Shown: positions 27,752-36,437 of the stretch, one piece after another
Position numbering within the stretch: position 1 is the first letter of the stretch
Layout of the letters: the number at the start of each line of letters is the position of its first letter
Virus record (IMG/VR): IMGVR_UViG_3300047322_000284
Location: 1 to 40,065 of that record
DNA length: 40,065 nucleotides
Direction: 5' to 3' (one strand)
Origin: a virus
The notes under the pieces: generated by a model
Databases searched by the model: none
What the model saw: only the letters and a program-made list of their open reading frames with translations
What the model was told of the DNA's origin: nothing
Translations under genes and position numbers: made by a program

Positions 27752-30137
27752 CGCGCATGGCCTCGATCAGCTTGTTTGCCTCGCCCTGAAGCCGACTCGA
27801 TGCCGCACGAGCGGCCAACTTATTACCCGCCCATGCACCAGCGCCCGCGCCAGCACTCGCAGCAGCACCGCCGCTTATAGCGCCACCTAGGCCGCCACCA
27901 ATCGACGCGCCGACCTTGCCGGCATGCTTCTCGATCAGGCTTCCCTTGCTCAGTCGTTGCGACTGAAGTCCAGCCCCCTCATACGAGTGAACGCCCGGCA
28001 TGATCTGGCCGCCGTAGTTCAGCGTATGGAAACGCTCGACTTCATCAGGCGGGAAGGTTTGCAAAATCTTCTGCCCGACAACCGAGTTCAGCGTTTTATT
28101 CACGCTGTTCTGATTCCAGACGCCCGCCTTGCCCGCACCCTGCTCGTAGACCTCACGAGCCAACGCACCAGACATTTCGTTTTTCGCCGCTTGCGCTGCC
28201 TGCTGCAACTCTGGCGGGATCGGCGGCGCACCGTCAGGCGCACCAGCAACACGCCCTTTCGAGAGATCGTCGAACGTGTTGTAAATATGTCGCCATTGAT
28301 CGATCGGCATATTGTTCAAGCGGCTCGGAATCTGCTCGACAGCGGCACCAGACTTAACGCCGTTTGCGTCTGCGTCGCCGAAAACCTGCTTGAACCCGCG
28401 GGCGCCCATGATGGTTTGCTGCGCCTGATGGATGGCATCGCCTAGCTTGTAAGCATCAGAGCCGGCCGCCGCGGCAATGTCCTGGTCGATAGCGCGATTG
28501 ATTGCCCCGATGACGCGAGCGTTGCCTTCGTTCCAATCTGCATTATTCGACTTGCGCACGGCGTCCCATGCTGCGACACTTCCCGCCGGTGTCGTCTGGC
28601 TCGTTAGCGGATCGCGGAAGCCCTGATTTCGCGCAAGATCCATCAAGCGGGTAACGCCAGACACGACACGAGAATTGCCGCTGCGCTCAGCTTCCGCCAT
28701 GAATTGCGGATCAGCAAGCAGCGCATCGACGTGACTCGTCTGAATCGGGTTATCGCCCGACTCAGCGCGAGCGCGATCGTAAATCTGCTGCTTAGCCTGT
28801 TGGAACCATTCGTTCAGTCCGCCTTCACCATGCACCGCGTCATTGATGACCTGGCCGCGCTGCTCGTTGTTCGTCAGGTTCGGGCTTGCGCCGGTCGCAT
28901 CAATGCGCTGCTGCGCATAGTTCGAAAGCGCCTGTTGCTCGCGCGCAATCTGACTCCGCAGGGCGATTTGCTCGGGCGTGTTATCCGAGCTGCGCGACAA
29001 CGTATGCTCGCTTCGCAGCGTATCTTCGTTGCCGGTCACGACGCCAGTCCGTACCGCGTCGTTGTCCTCACCGAGGATTTCGTTAGCGATCTTCGCACGC
29101 ACCGCTTGTTCTGCGTCCGGCACGTCGCCCGCATTCTTCGCCACCTTCACTTGCGGGAATGCCGAACTTCCACCGCGCGCAGCTTCCTCACCCGTCATCT
29201 GCCCCGCATACGGGTTCTGATTCGCTTCCGCGGCACCGACGCCGCGCAGCGTTGCACCTTGCGGAGCGGAACCAGGAGGCGAGCCAGGCGGAGGTCCGCC
29301 AGCGGGGCCACCAGAAGGAGTCGCGCCAGGTTGCCCGCCCATCGTCGGCTCTACGCGCTCAGCCGCCGCGGCAGGCTTGGCAGAAGATACGATGCCCGCC
29401 AGTCTGTTAGCACCAGCAGCCATTCCGGCGCCGGCCACGCCACCAGCAACGCCGCCAAGCAAGCCGGCGCCCATCTGTGCTACCGGACCTGCGCCAGCCT
29501 CTTGCGCGCCCTGTGATGCAGCGCCGGCACCAGCGCCGGCCGCGATTTGCGCGGCAGGAGCCGCCGCCATTTGCGAAGCAATAGCCTGCGTAAGCGGGTT
29601 AGCCGCCACCGTCGCCACCTTGCCAGCAACGCCAGCGCCGGTCGCTGCACCAGCCATCGCGGAAGCACCGGAATTCACCACGCGTTCAAGCGCGTTCTTC
29701 GGTTCTGGCGTGATCGCGTCGACGCCAGCGCGGATCGCATCGCCCGGATTGTGCAGATGCGCGCCGAATAGCGTGTTAATCGTCGCATTGAGCGGAGCGC
29801 CGACGAGATCGACCGTATCAGCGAGGCCATGCCCTGCGGCACGAGCCGTCAGGCCGATTTGACGGCCCAGTTCGCCACCAAACGATGTAGGCTGCGCCGG
29901 CTGTTGAGGCTGCGCAGCAGGTTTAGGCGCATCTTTCGAGTCCTGCACCTGTTGCGCCATATCCAAAAGCGGATCGCTTGCGGCGCCGGTCACAACGATA
30001 TTTGGAGTGCCGTCGTCGTTGACGCTTTTATCAGACTGGCGAGCGGCAGCCGGCGCGGAGGCCGCAGCAGGCGCAGACGCGGGCGATGACCCGCTGCCCT
30101 GCACTTGCTGCGCCATAGCGAGCAGCGGATCATCCAT
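27729..30137 (-). CDS. DNA ejection protein, gp16-like (large)
   Basis: ATG 30137 overlaps the stop of the preceding ejection gene (TAATG), giving 802 residues; the longer frame is not needed. DPLLAMAQQVQ near the N-terminus is repeated as DPLLDMAQQVQ about 55 residues later. Long Ala/Gly-rich segments (residues about 140-300) and a glycine-rich, membrane-seeking C-terminus (GASIGGGLGGAISGGAAASA) fit ejected membrane-channel proteins of P22-like phages. No lytic transglycosylase motif is seen. The role is inferred from size, composition and third position in the ejection gene set. Confidence 0.72.
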   Translation of the reverse strand: MDDPLLAMAQQVQGSGSSPASAPAAASAPAAARQSDKSVNDDGTPNIVVTGAASDPLLDMAQQVQDSKDAPKPAAQPQQPAQPTSFGGELGRQIGLTARAAGHGLADTVDLVGAPLNATINTLFGAHLHNPGDAIRAGVDAITPEPKNALERVVNSGASAMAGAATGAGVAGKVATVAANPLTQAIASQMAAAPAAQIAAGAGAGAASQGAQEAGAGPVAQMGAGLLGGVAGGVAGAGMAAGANRLAGIVSSAKPAAAAERVEPTMGGQPGATPSGGPAGGPPPGSPPGSAPQGATLRGVGAAEANQNPYAGQMTGEEAARGGSSAFPQVKVAKNAGDVPDAEQAVRAKIANEILGEDNDAVRTGVVTGNEDTLRSEHTLSRSSDNTPEQIALRSQIAREQQALSNYAQQRIDATGASPNLTNNEQRGQVINDAVHGEGGLNEWFQQAKQQIYDRARAESGDNPIQTSHVDALLADPQFMAEAERSGNSRVVSGVTRLMDLARNQGFRDPLTSQTTPAGSVAAWDAVRKSNNADWNEGNARVIGAINRAIDQDIAAAAGSDAYKLGDAIHQAQQTIMGARGFKQVFGDADANGVKSGAAVEQIPSRLNNMPIDQWRHIYNTFDDLSKGRVAGAPDGAPPIPPELQQAAQAAKNEMSGALAREVYEQGAGKAGVWNQNSVNKTLNSVVGQKILQTFPPDEVERFHTLNYGGQIMPGVHSYEGAGLQSQRLSKGSLIEKHAGKVGASIGGGLGGAISGGAAASAGAGAGAWAGNKLAARAASSRLQGEANKLIEAMRANSRRGQ

Positions 30138-31663
30138 TAGAACGCCCCCATTTTCTTCATGGCCGAATAGTCCTCCATCCATTGCCCGAGCTTGCCGCGC
30201 GCCTTCATTTCCTGCATCGCGGCTTCCTGCTCTTGCGGATTGTTGAGCGCGCGGACATACGACACTTCCGGATTAAACGACTTATTCCATTGCGCTTCCC
30301 ACTCGTTCAGTTTCGACGTGTTGTTGCCGTTCGCAGCGAGGTACGCCGTTTCCGCCTGATGCTTCTCGAATACGGCTTGTTGCAGCCCCTTGACGTGCAT
30401 GATCGACTTGTAGAGCGCAGGCCCGTTCATCGTGTCAGCGCTTGGCTGACCAGCCTTGACCGCCGCCAAACGTGCGTCACTGCCCGACATGCCGAGCGCT
30501 TGCGCAGCCTGATCCGTTGCACTGTTAAGGTAATTCGACAACAGTTGACGGCTCTCGACCGCATCCTTGCCAACGGGCACGCCGAACGAGTTCAACACAG
30601 CCGCGGCGTCGATTGCCCCGCCCGAACCCTTGCCCTTCATCGTGCTAGAGATGAGCGACGCGGCGTTGTCGTATTGCCCCATAACTTGCTTGGCAGTCGA
30701 TGCGGCCGCCGTTAGAGCGCCGTAACGCTTGCCTGCGTCGTCGGCAATGCCCGCGGCACCTAGCGCCGGCCCGGTCGGAACAAAGCCTCGCGGAGCGCCA
30801 GGAGCGGAGCCGGACGGCATAGGAGCAGCCTGGCCGCCGCTTGTCGGCATGTTCGCCGGCTGTGCGACGGTCGGGATAGGAGGCGGCTGACCACCCACAG
30901 CAAACTGCGAACGCGGGATATTTCCGCTTTCGCCGGTCGACCGGTCGTAATAAGGAGTCGGAGTGCTTGCGGATACCGGGTCCATCGTTTTGTTGATGGT
31001 CGTTCCGACGATGCTCGGATTCGTAATCGGGTTTGTGTCCTTGTACATGATCGAGCCGCCAGAATCGATCTGCGTCGGCTTTGCGGTGATCGAATCAAGC
31101 TGCCCGGCAGCATCTTTCATGGAAGCAAGTTTTTGCTGGAACCATGCTGCGCGTTGCGTTGGATCTTGCGGCACCTGCTGAATAGTGCTTGCCACCATAT
31201 TGGGGTCGACGTGCCCGAGCTTCGCAGCGTCCGCTCCGATGGTCAGCAACTTCCCATTGAAGTTCGGGTCGCTCGGATCTAGCGTCGCGAACTGTTGCGC
31301 CAGGAACCCGATCGCCTTCTTATAGTTGTCGATCTGATCGTTGTTCATTCCGATCTGACCTTTGTCGTACGTCTGCTGTGCCTGCCGCGCGTCCATGACG
31401 TTTTTCATGGTCGTCGCGTAGTTGTACGCAGAATCAGGATCAGCAGCGATCAGTGCAGACAGCTTATTCGTGTCAAGTTGACCCGTATTCGGATCGACCG
31501 CCTGCTGATAAGCCGCAGACGTTGCCCGGTTTGCGGCAAGCGCTTGCTGTTGCGCGAGGCCGTTCGCGTTATACGCGCGGAACTGTGCAACCTGGAGCGC
31601 CTGCTGAAGTGGGTTGAACTCGGGCGCTTTTGCATTTAGCGCGATCGATGTATCGAGGGGCAT
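30137..31663 (-). CDS. DNA ejection protein, gp20-like
   Basis: A 508-residue protein between the gp7-like and gp16-like genes. The N-terminal part has the pattern FNPLQQALQVAQFRAYNANG and long helices with YNYATTMKNVMDARQAQQTY. A Pro/Gly/Ser-rich low-complexity middle (residues about 250-310) follows, then a helical C-terminal domain (SLISSTMKGKGSGGAIDAAA). These features match the second of three ejected proteins in P22 relatives. The start ATG 31663 is 19 bp after the gp7-like stop. Confidence 0.75.
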   Translation of the reverse strand: MPLDTSIALNAKAPEFNPLQQALQVAQFRAYNANGLAQQQALAANRATSAAYQQAVDPNTGQLDTNKLSALIAADPDSAYNYATTMKNVMDARQAQQTYDKGQIGMNNDQIDNYKKAIGFLAQQFATLDPSDPNFNGKLLTIGADAAKLGHVDPNMVASTIQQVPQDPTQRAAWFQQKLASMKDAAGQLDSITAKPTQIDSGGSIMYKDTNPITNPSIVGTTINKTMDPVSASTPTPYYDRSTGESGNIPRSQFAVGGQPPPIPTVAQPANMPTSGGQAAPMPSGSAPGAPRGFVPTGPALGAAGIADDAGKRYGALTAAASTAKQVMGQYDNAASLISSTMKGKGSGGAIDAAAVLNSFGVPVGKDAVESRQLLSNYLNSATDQAAQALGMSGSDARLAAVKAGQPSADTMNGPALYKSIMHVKGLQQAVFEKHQAETAYLAANGNNTSKLNEWEAQWNKSFNPEVSYVRALNNPQEQEAAMQEMKARGKLGQWMEDYSAMKKMGAF

Positions 31664-31682
31664 TCGTTATGTCCTGTTCTCG

Positions 31683-32501
31683 TTAGCTGCCGGCCGGAGT
31701 CCAGCCCGGAACGCCGACTGATGCGGCGTTGCCTCCACCGCCTGCGTTGTTCTGCAACATGCCGTAGGTGAAGGCCATATTTCCGGTATTGCCGAGCGCA
31801 CTGCTCAGTGCATTAGCGCTACCGACCGTGCCGGATGCCTGCGCATTGGCTGCGCTCGTCATCGTGTTGCCTATGCTGTTCGCAGTCGCCGCACCGAGAG
31901 AGCCGTTCGTCGCGGCTGCGTTCTGGCCGTTGCTGACCAGCCCTTGCAAGCGGTTCACTGCGTTCGACGCGCTGCTGTAATTCGTGTTGAACGTCTGCAA
32001 CGCGCGGTTATAAACGTCGTTGTATGTCGAATCAGCCAGGCCCGTCGCGTAGTTCGCGGCGCCCTTCAACGCTGCGCCTGATGTGCCAAGGCCACGCGCA
32101 GCGGCACTATTCTGTGTCGCCTTCAGCCCTTGGTTAAGCGTGAACTGATACCCCGGCGTTGCCTGCGCCTGCGCCTCCGTCGGAGCCGTGAACGACTGAT
32201 GCAGAATGTTATTGTCGTTGACGCTATCGAGCGAAACAGATCCATCAGGGTTCTGGCTGATGTTGTAGCCCATCGCGACCAAAAGCGGATTGATCGACGA
32301 CGAGCCGAGCTGCAGGTACGGCTGTAGATTCTGCTGCGTCTGCTGCCATTGCTGCTGCTGAAGATCTGCGGCATAGTTTGCTGCGTTAGCCTGCGTATTC
32401 GCCGCGCTCTTTGCGCCCTGCGACGAGATATAAGCACCACCGACAGCGCCGACACCTGCAGCAATGCCGCCGATTGCAGCGGCCGAAAGTCCAAATGACA
32501 T
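31683..32501 (-). CDS. DNA ejection (injection) protein, gp7-like
   Basis: The protein has 272 residues. It starts MSFGLSAAAIGGIAAGVGAV, a glycine/alanine-rich hydrophobic segment, then the typical AANTQANAANYAADLQQQQW and QNLQPYLQLGSSSINPLLVA pattern of phage injection proteins. The C-terminal part is low complexity (NAASVGVPGWTPAGS). It is ejected first with gp20 and gp16 analogues to build a channel through the cell envelope. Confidence 0.85.
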   Translation of the reverse strand: MSFGLSAAAIGGIAAGVGAVGGAYISSQGAKSAANTQANAANYAADLQQQQWQQTQQNLQPYLQLGSSSINPLLVAMGYNISQNPDGSVSLDSVNDNNILHQSFTAPTEAQAQATPGYQFTLNQGLKATQNSAAARGLGTSGAALKGAANYATGLADSTYNDVYNRALQTFNTNYSSASNAVNRLQGLVSNGQNAAATNGSLGAATANSIGNTMTSAANAQASGTVGSANALSSALGNTGNMAFTYGMLQNNAGGGGNAASVGVPGWTPAGS

Positions 32502-32503
32502 GT

Positions 32504-32956
32504 TTACCCCTCTAGCCGGTTGGCGATCGCTTGCTTATTGTCGGGACCGCCGAGCAGTTCACTCTTCTTCGATTCGGTCAATTCCTCGACGAGCTTGTCT
32601 AGGTCCGTTTCATCGGTCGCATGAACCGTCGTCCAATACGTGTCTTCGTGAGCAAACCCCGCTCGCTTGGCGCCAGGCTTCGACGAAAGAATCGCATGCG
32701 CGTCACTGATGCGCTTCACGCCGTCATCAGTTGTGACAGTGATATCGCCGGATATGATGCAAAGATGCTCGGTCTTGTGAATCGCGCCCGTCAAGACTGT
32801 GCCTTTCGGAATCAGCATCTTTCGCGCATACAGGCCGGGCGCGAAGTGATTCCAGACCGGGCAATCAACTTGCCGCATCTTCGCGACCTGATCTTCAAGA
32901 GCGAAGACTTTCCCGCGTATGTCGTCGACGCCATCAATCAGAACCACGTCGCTCAT
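32504..32956 (-). CDS. Cupin-fold protein in the tail module
   Basis: The 150 residues form a small beta-barrel: VWNHFAPGLYARKMLIPKGT, GAIHKTEHLCIISGDITVTT and DAHAILSSKPGAKRAGFAHE give the two cupin motifs. His/Glu ligands are partly present (HKTEH, HEDT). Such phage cupin proteins are found in podovirus structural clusters with no known role. The start overlaps the preceding gene stop (ATGA) and the stop lies 2 bp before the gp7-like gene. A sugar-binding or structural role is possible. Confidence 0.7.
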   Translation of the reverse strand: MSDVVLIDGVDDIRGKVFALEDQVAKMRQVDCPVWNHFAPGLYARKMLIPKGTVLTGAIHKTEHLCIISGDITVTTDDGVKRISDAHAILSSKPGAKRAGFAHEDTYWTTVHATDETDLDKLVEELTESKKSELLGGPDNKQAIANRLEG

Positions 32957-33291
32957 GCGCTATCCTTTACGTATTCGATGCCGCTTATGCTTATCGAGCA
33001 GCCGTTACCGTCCGCGAAAATCTGCGTTCCCGATTCCAGCTTGTGATTGACCAGTTCCGGAAACTGACCCGTCGCACCCGCAACAATGGTCTTTGCGGCA
33101 ATGCGCGTCGTTGCATCTGCCGCCCGGCCGCTCGGAACCTTGTAGACGTTCAGCGTCACGGCGCCCCCAGTCGGGTTGTTGGCGCTTGCCGCCTGGATAG
33201 ATGCTGAAGTCGAGGCCGGCGCGGTATAGAGGCTCGACGCCGCACCAGTCAGCGTCGCACCCTTGACCATTTCTTTATAGGTCGTTGTCAT
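32953..33291 (-). CDS. Small beta-sandwich virion-associated protein, 112 aa
   Basis: MTTTYKEMVKGATLTGAASS is followed by alternating beta strands (SIQAASANNPTGGAVTLNVY; GTQIFADGNGCSISISGIEY). Similar short proteins are encoded between tail genes of podoviruses, often decoration-like. No catalytic motif is seen. It overlaps the cupin gene by 4 bp. Confidence 0.6.
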   Translation of the reverse strand: MTTTYKEMVKGATLTGAASSLYTAPASTSASIQAASANNPTGGAVTLNVYKVPSGRAADATTRIAAKTIVAGATGQFPELVNHKLESGTQIFADGNGCSISISGIEYVKDSA

Positions 33292-33294
33292 TCG

Positions 33295-33915
33295 TTACCC
33301 TCTGGCATAAACCGTCTGAGTGCCGACCGGGATCGGCGATGTAAAAGTGATCGTCGTTCCGCTGACGGAATATTGGTCGCTTCCCTGGAATACGCCGTCG
33401 AAATGCACCGTTACCGCCGCGGGCGACAGATAGGCTTTGCTAAGCGTGAGCGCGGTTGTCGTGCCAGGCGTGAAGCCGCTTCCAGACGCGAACACGTCTT
33501 CGACAGTGGCAGCGATGCCGTCTAGCTTTGCCTTATCTGCGCTCGACATGAAGCCGGCCGCCGTGCTGCTCGCAAGCGCGTGCAGATCCGGCGCATCCTG
33601 CAATCCGTGCGTCGGAACGAACGAATCAGGCTCAGGCTCAGGCTCGCGCAGCGCTACAGCAAGAGCGGAAAGCGCCGCCTCAACATCAGCAATGCGGCGC
33701 GACAGTTCCGGTGCGTAGCTAGGCGCGACGGCCGATTCTGCCTGTTGCGCGAGCTGCGAAATCAGGCTCTTAAAATCGGCTGTGCTAGTGCCAGGAACTC
33801 CGCCCGTTCGGTTGAACAGCGCGAGCAATAGCTGAAACCAGACCATCGACACCCGGCCCGTCTTTGGGTCGGTCATCGGAACGCCAACGTCGGGGAAATT
33901 TGCTTGCGAGCTCAT
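33295..33915 (-). CDS. Tail needle-position protein with fibre-type C-terminal module, 206 aa
   Basis: It occupies the gp26 (tail needle) slot of the P22 order. The N-terminus (SQANFPDVGVPMTDPKTGRV, VWFQLLLALFNRTGG) is a common virion-binding start. A helical segment follows (ELSRRIADVEAALSALAVAL), then the fibre-like LASSTAAGFMSSADKAKLDG. The C-terminal module (FTPGTTTALTLSKAYLSPAA ... PIPVGTQTVYARG) is the same beta module found in the tail-fibre protein at 25888-27531. The function as plug/needle or short fibre is inferred. Confidence 0.65.
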   Translation of the reverse strand: MSSQANFPDVGVPMTDPKTGRVSMVWFQLLLALFNRTGGVPGTSTADFKSLISQLAQQAESAVAPSYAPELSRRIADVEAALSALAVALREPEPEPDSFVPTHGLQDAPDLHALASSTAAGFMSSADKAKLDGIAATVEDVFASGSGFTPGTTTALTLSKAYLSPAAVTVHFDGVFQGSDQYSVSGTTITFTSPIPVGTQTVYARG

Positions 33916-35336
33916 GTTCTAGCCCGCGATACGTCGACAAACGCACCGTTCAGCGCGGTCTTAACGGGAGCCGACCACGACAGTTCGAACACCCGATCGC
34001 GCGAGTACCCAAGGCGCTGCCATTGGACCGACGTTAGAAACTCGCCGACCTTGCCAAGCGATGCCGTCACGTAGTTTCCCCACGAACGGCCGCGATCATC
34101 AGACCAGCGCAGCCGTATTTCTGGCGCGTCTGTATCACCTGGCAATCCGTTGCCAACTTCCATGTCCGCGATGAACTGCCGGAACAGCACGCGATTCCCA
34201 TCAGCGCCGCTGATGTGCGGGAAGCTGCGTATATGCTCGATCGTATCGCCGTTGTCTGTGTAGGCGTTGGGGTCGAGCATATAGACGTTGCCAGATTGCC
34301 AGTCGCCTACCAGATTTCGCCCGCCGTTGAACGAATAGCAGTTCATGCGATGACGACTGATTGACCCGTCCGCTTCAAGATATCCGCGCTGATGCCATTG
34401 GCCGGTTGCCGTGTCGAAACACCACGTCTTGTTGGCGGTCGGGAACGTCAGCACGTAGAACGCATGGCCGCCTTGCAGATACGCGAAGCCGATCGCGTCG
34501 TCTATCCGGCTGTACGTTAGAAACTCCTGCTCTAGCGCGTGAGTCGAAACGCGCTCTGCCGCGTAGTTCCTGCCGGCGAACACGCAGCCCTGCCCTTGCA
34601 GGTCTTTCGACAGCCAGAACAGCGCGAGATCGATCTTTGCGACCGAATGTTTCGCCGCGCATCCATGTTCGATGAACACACCAGGCATGCGCCCGAAGGT
34701 GAAGTCAGACGCGCCGGTGTTGTACCAGACTTCAGTTGTCAAGTCACCGAACAGCCATATCTCGCGATGCATCACGGCAAGCGTGACGAGGTTATCGGCA
34801 TACGTTGATTTGCTGGCGATATCGAGCGAATCGAACGTAATATCGTTGAACTTCGAAATATAGAAGTGCTGCGTGCCGGGTTGATTGAATACGAAATAGC
34901 CGTCGACGTAATCGACCTTATCGGCTCCATAGAACGCCGTGTCGCTCACCGGAGACATGACGTTATCCGTCATGCTGATCGTGTAGCCGTTCGCGGTTCC
35001 GTCCACAACGAACACGCTTGTTCCGTTGTCAGCCATCGAGACGGGGCCAGCCTGTGACGAAATGATGCCGAGCAACTTATAGGCGTTCGCCGCGCTCACG
35101 AAATACACATTGGCGCCAACGACTTCATAGCGATTGCCGTTCGTCGCCGTATAGATGCAGCGCGACTCGCCAGCGGCGGGAGGCGTCGAAACGAGCGTGA
35201 GGCCGGGAGTCGGGTAGTACGTGAACGGCGCGTTGGCGTCTTGCGGGTTCTGCTCAGCGTACAAATTGACCGACCGCTGCGCGTCAGCGATGACGCTTTT
35301 CGCGGCGTATGCACCGCCAGTCAGAGGAATCCGCAT
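33912..35336 (-). CDS. Tail hub / packaged-DNA stabilisation protein, gp10-like
   Basis: The 474-residue protein starts MRIPLTGGAYAAKSVIADAQ and continues NLYAEQNPQDANAPFTYYPT, the family signature of P22 gp10 (tail accessory factor). A beta-propeller-like middle has repeated YDV/WFG-type strands (REIWLFGDLTTEVWYNTGAS, FTFGRMPGVFIEHGCAAKHS). It plugs the portal-gp4 complex after packaging and links to the tailspikes. It overlaps gp4-like and needle-position genes by 1-4 bp. Confidence 0.88.
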   Translation of the reverse strand: MRIPLTGGAYAAKSVIADAQRSVNLYAEQNPQDANAPFTYYPTPGLTLVSTPPAAGESRCIYTATNGNRYEVVGANVYFVSAANAYKLLGIISSQAGPVSMADNGTSVFVVDGTANGYTISMTDNVMSPVSDTAFYGADKVDYVDGYFVFNQPGTQHFYISKFNDITFDSLDIASKSTYADNLVTLAVMHREIWLFGDLTTEVWYNTGASDFTFGRMPGVFIEHGCAAKHSVAKIDLALFWLSKDLQGQGCVFAGRNYAAERVSTHALEQEFLTYSRIDDAIGFAYLQGGHAFYVLTFPTANKTWCFDTATGQWHQRGYLEADGSISRHRMNCYSFNGGRNLVGDWQSGNVYMLDPNAYTDNGDTIEHIRSFPHISGADGNRVLFRQFIADMEVGNGLPGDTDAPEIRLRWSDDRGRSWGNYVTASLGKVGEFLTSVQWQRLGYSRDRVFELSWSAPVKTALNGAFVDVSRART

Positions 35337-36049
35337 CAGTAATTAGATCCGCTGTAGATGTTGTAACGCTGCTTCGAGCCGAGGCCACGAGGCATCGTCA
35401 TGGACGGGATTTGGCTGTTCATCCGCTTCACAACACGCTTGGCGTTTAGCGCGAGGCCCACAAGCGAATGCTGCGGGTCAAGCTGATACGACGGCGCGAG
35501 ATACAAGCCAAGGTTGTAGCGAATCGCCGCCATGTATTCAGGCGGCAGGTTGACGACTTGTGCCGGCGCCGTGAACTGCGGCAGCGCTTCCATCGTGACG
35601 ATGTGAAGCTGAAACGTGCTGTCCGGGATCGGGTAATACGTCAGGTTTCCGAGAGGGAAAGCCGGGTCGTAATAGGCCCACGCAGGGAACGATTGCAGCC
35701 CCTTCAACGCCAAGCGCGAATAGTCCTCCATCGACTCGATAATCCGAACCGGGTAATCGATCGGCGTCGAGCTGCCCGCATTGAGTCGCGCATATGCTGC
35801 GTTGATCTTGATCGGCCGCTGAACGTTGAAATCGCCGCCAGTGCCGACCGTGTACGTCTGTTTGCCGGTCGACTGAATCGCCGTGTCGACCAGGTGATAA
35901 ACCGAGAGACGCTCGCCTTGCCACTGACCAAGCATCATGTTCAGCGTAGCAAGCGCGTCTGCGGTGTCTTCAGCCGAAATAGCCTGGCCGATACCGAGTG
36001 CGCCTATGTCCTTCAGCGCGAGCGTGATGAGGTCAACGGCGGTCGTCAT
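35336..36049 (-). CDS. Head-to-tail adaptor, gp4-like
   Basis: The 237-residue protein has the gp4/tail accessory factor signature MTTAVDLITLALKDIGALGI, then EDTADALATLNMMLGQWQGE and YTVGTGGDFNVQRPIKINAA. The C-terminal part has an RYNLGLYLAPSY segment. It binds the portal after packaging and starts tail assembly. Overlaps on both sides (TAATG, TGATG) keep it coupled. P22 gp4 also has a muralytic activity; I cannot confirm that here. Confidence 0.88.
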   Translation of the reverse strand: MTTAVDLITLALKDIGALGIGQAISAEDTADALATLNMMLGQWQGERLSVYHLVDTAIQSTGKQTYTVGTGGDFNVQRPIKINAAYARLNAGSSTPIDYPVRIIESMEDYSRLALKGLQSFPAWAYYDPAFPLGNLTYYPIPDSTFQLHIVTMEALPQFTAPAQVVNLPPEYMAAIRYNLGLYLAPSYQLDPQHSLVGLALNAKRVVKRMNSQIPSMTMPRGLGSKQRYNIYSGSNY

Positions 36050-36378
36050 TAAGCAGCCTCAAGAGCGGCCCGAATCTTGTCATCGGACCATCGTTTATCA
36101 ACCTTCACGCCCTTCTCTGCCGCGATCTTCAACAGGGCTTCGCGCGTGTCCACGTCGTCAGAGCCGAGCAGTGCGGATTCTTCTTCCGCGTTCTGCACAA
36201 GCTGATCGCCAATCCATTTTGGATATGCGGCGAATTCCGGCTTCTGCTCGCGCGGCACAGGCGGCACGTATTCAGGCACCGTGAAGCCGGGCAGAGCGTC
36301 TAACTCGTCCTGGCTGTTGACGATGCGTTGCGCACCATCGGGGCCAGTCGCCCATGCGGGAAATTTTTCGTATGCCAT
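36049..36378 (-). CDS. Small virion-region protein with HeH-like C-terminus, 109 aa
   Basis: I use ATG 36378 (MAYEKFPAWATGPDGAQRIV) because the longer frames pass through the coat-gene terminator hairpin. The N-terminal half is Pro-rich (VPEYVPPVPREQKPEF). The C-terminal 40 residues (REALLKIAAEKGVKVDKRWS) look like a small helix-extension-helix fold, as in phage proteins next to coat genes. The function is unknown. Confidence 0.65.
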   Translation of the reverse strand: MAYEKFPAWATGPDGAQRIVNSQDELDALPGFTVPEYVPPVPREQKPEFAAYPKWIGDQLVQNAEEESALLGSDDVDTREALLKIAAEKGVKVDKRWSDDKIRAALEAA

Positions 36379-36393
36379 CGGCTCGTCAGAATG

Positions 36394-36416
36394 AAAAACC
36401 CCCGCCGAAGCGGGGG
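36394..36416 (-). terminator. Leftward terminator after the coat gene
   Basis: CCCCCGC (36399-36405) and GCGGGGG (36410-36416) pair around CGAA, and on the minus strand five T follow (36398-36394). It sits 22 bp after the coat stop and could raise coat and scaffold levels relative to the tail genes. Confidence 0.9.
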
Positions 36417-36437
36417 CCGATTGCTGGATAAGCGCCA

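Noticed and set aside
28704-29516. 270-residue rightward frame and other long frames opposite the ejection genes (29377-29862, 30182-30715)
   Set aside because: They are antisense to Ala/Gly-rich coding sequence, whose GC-rich codons leave long false frames; they have Arg- or Pro-rich products and no ribosome-binding site.
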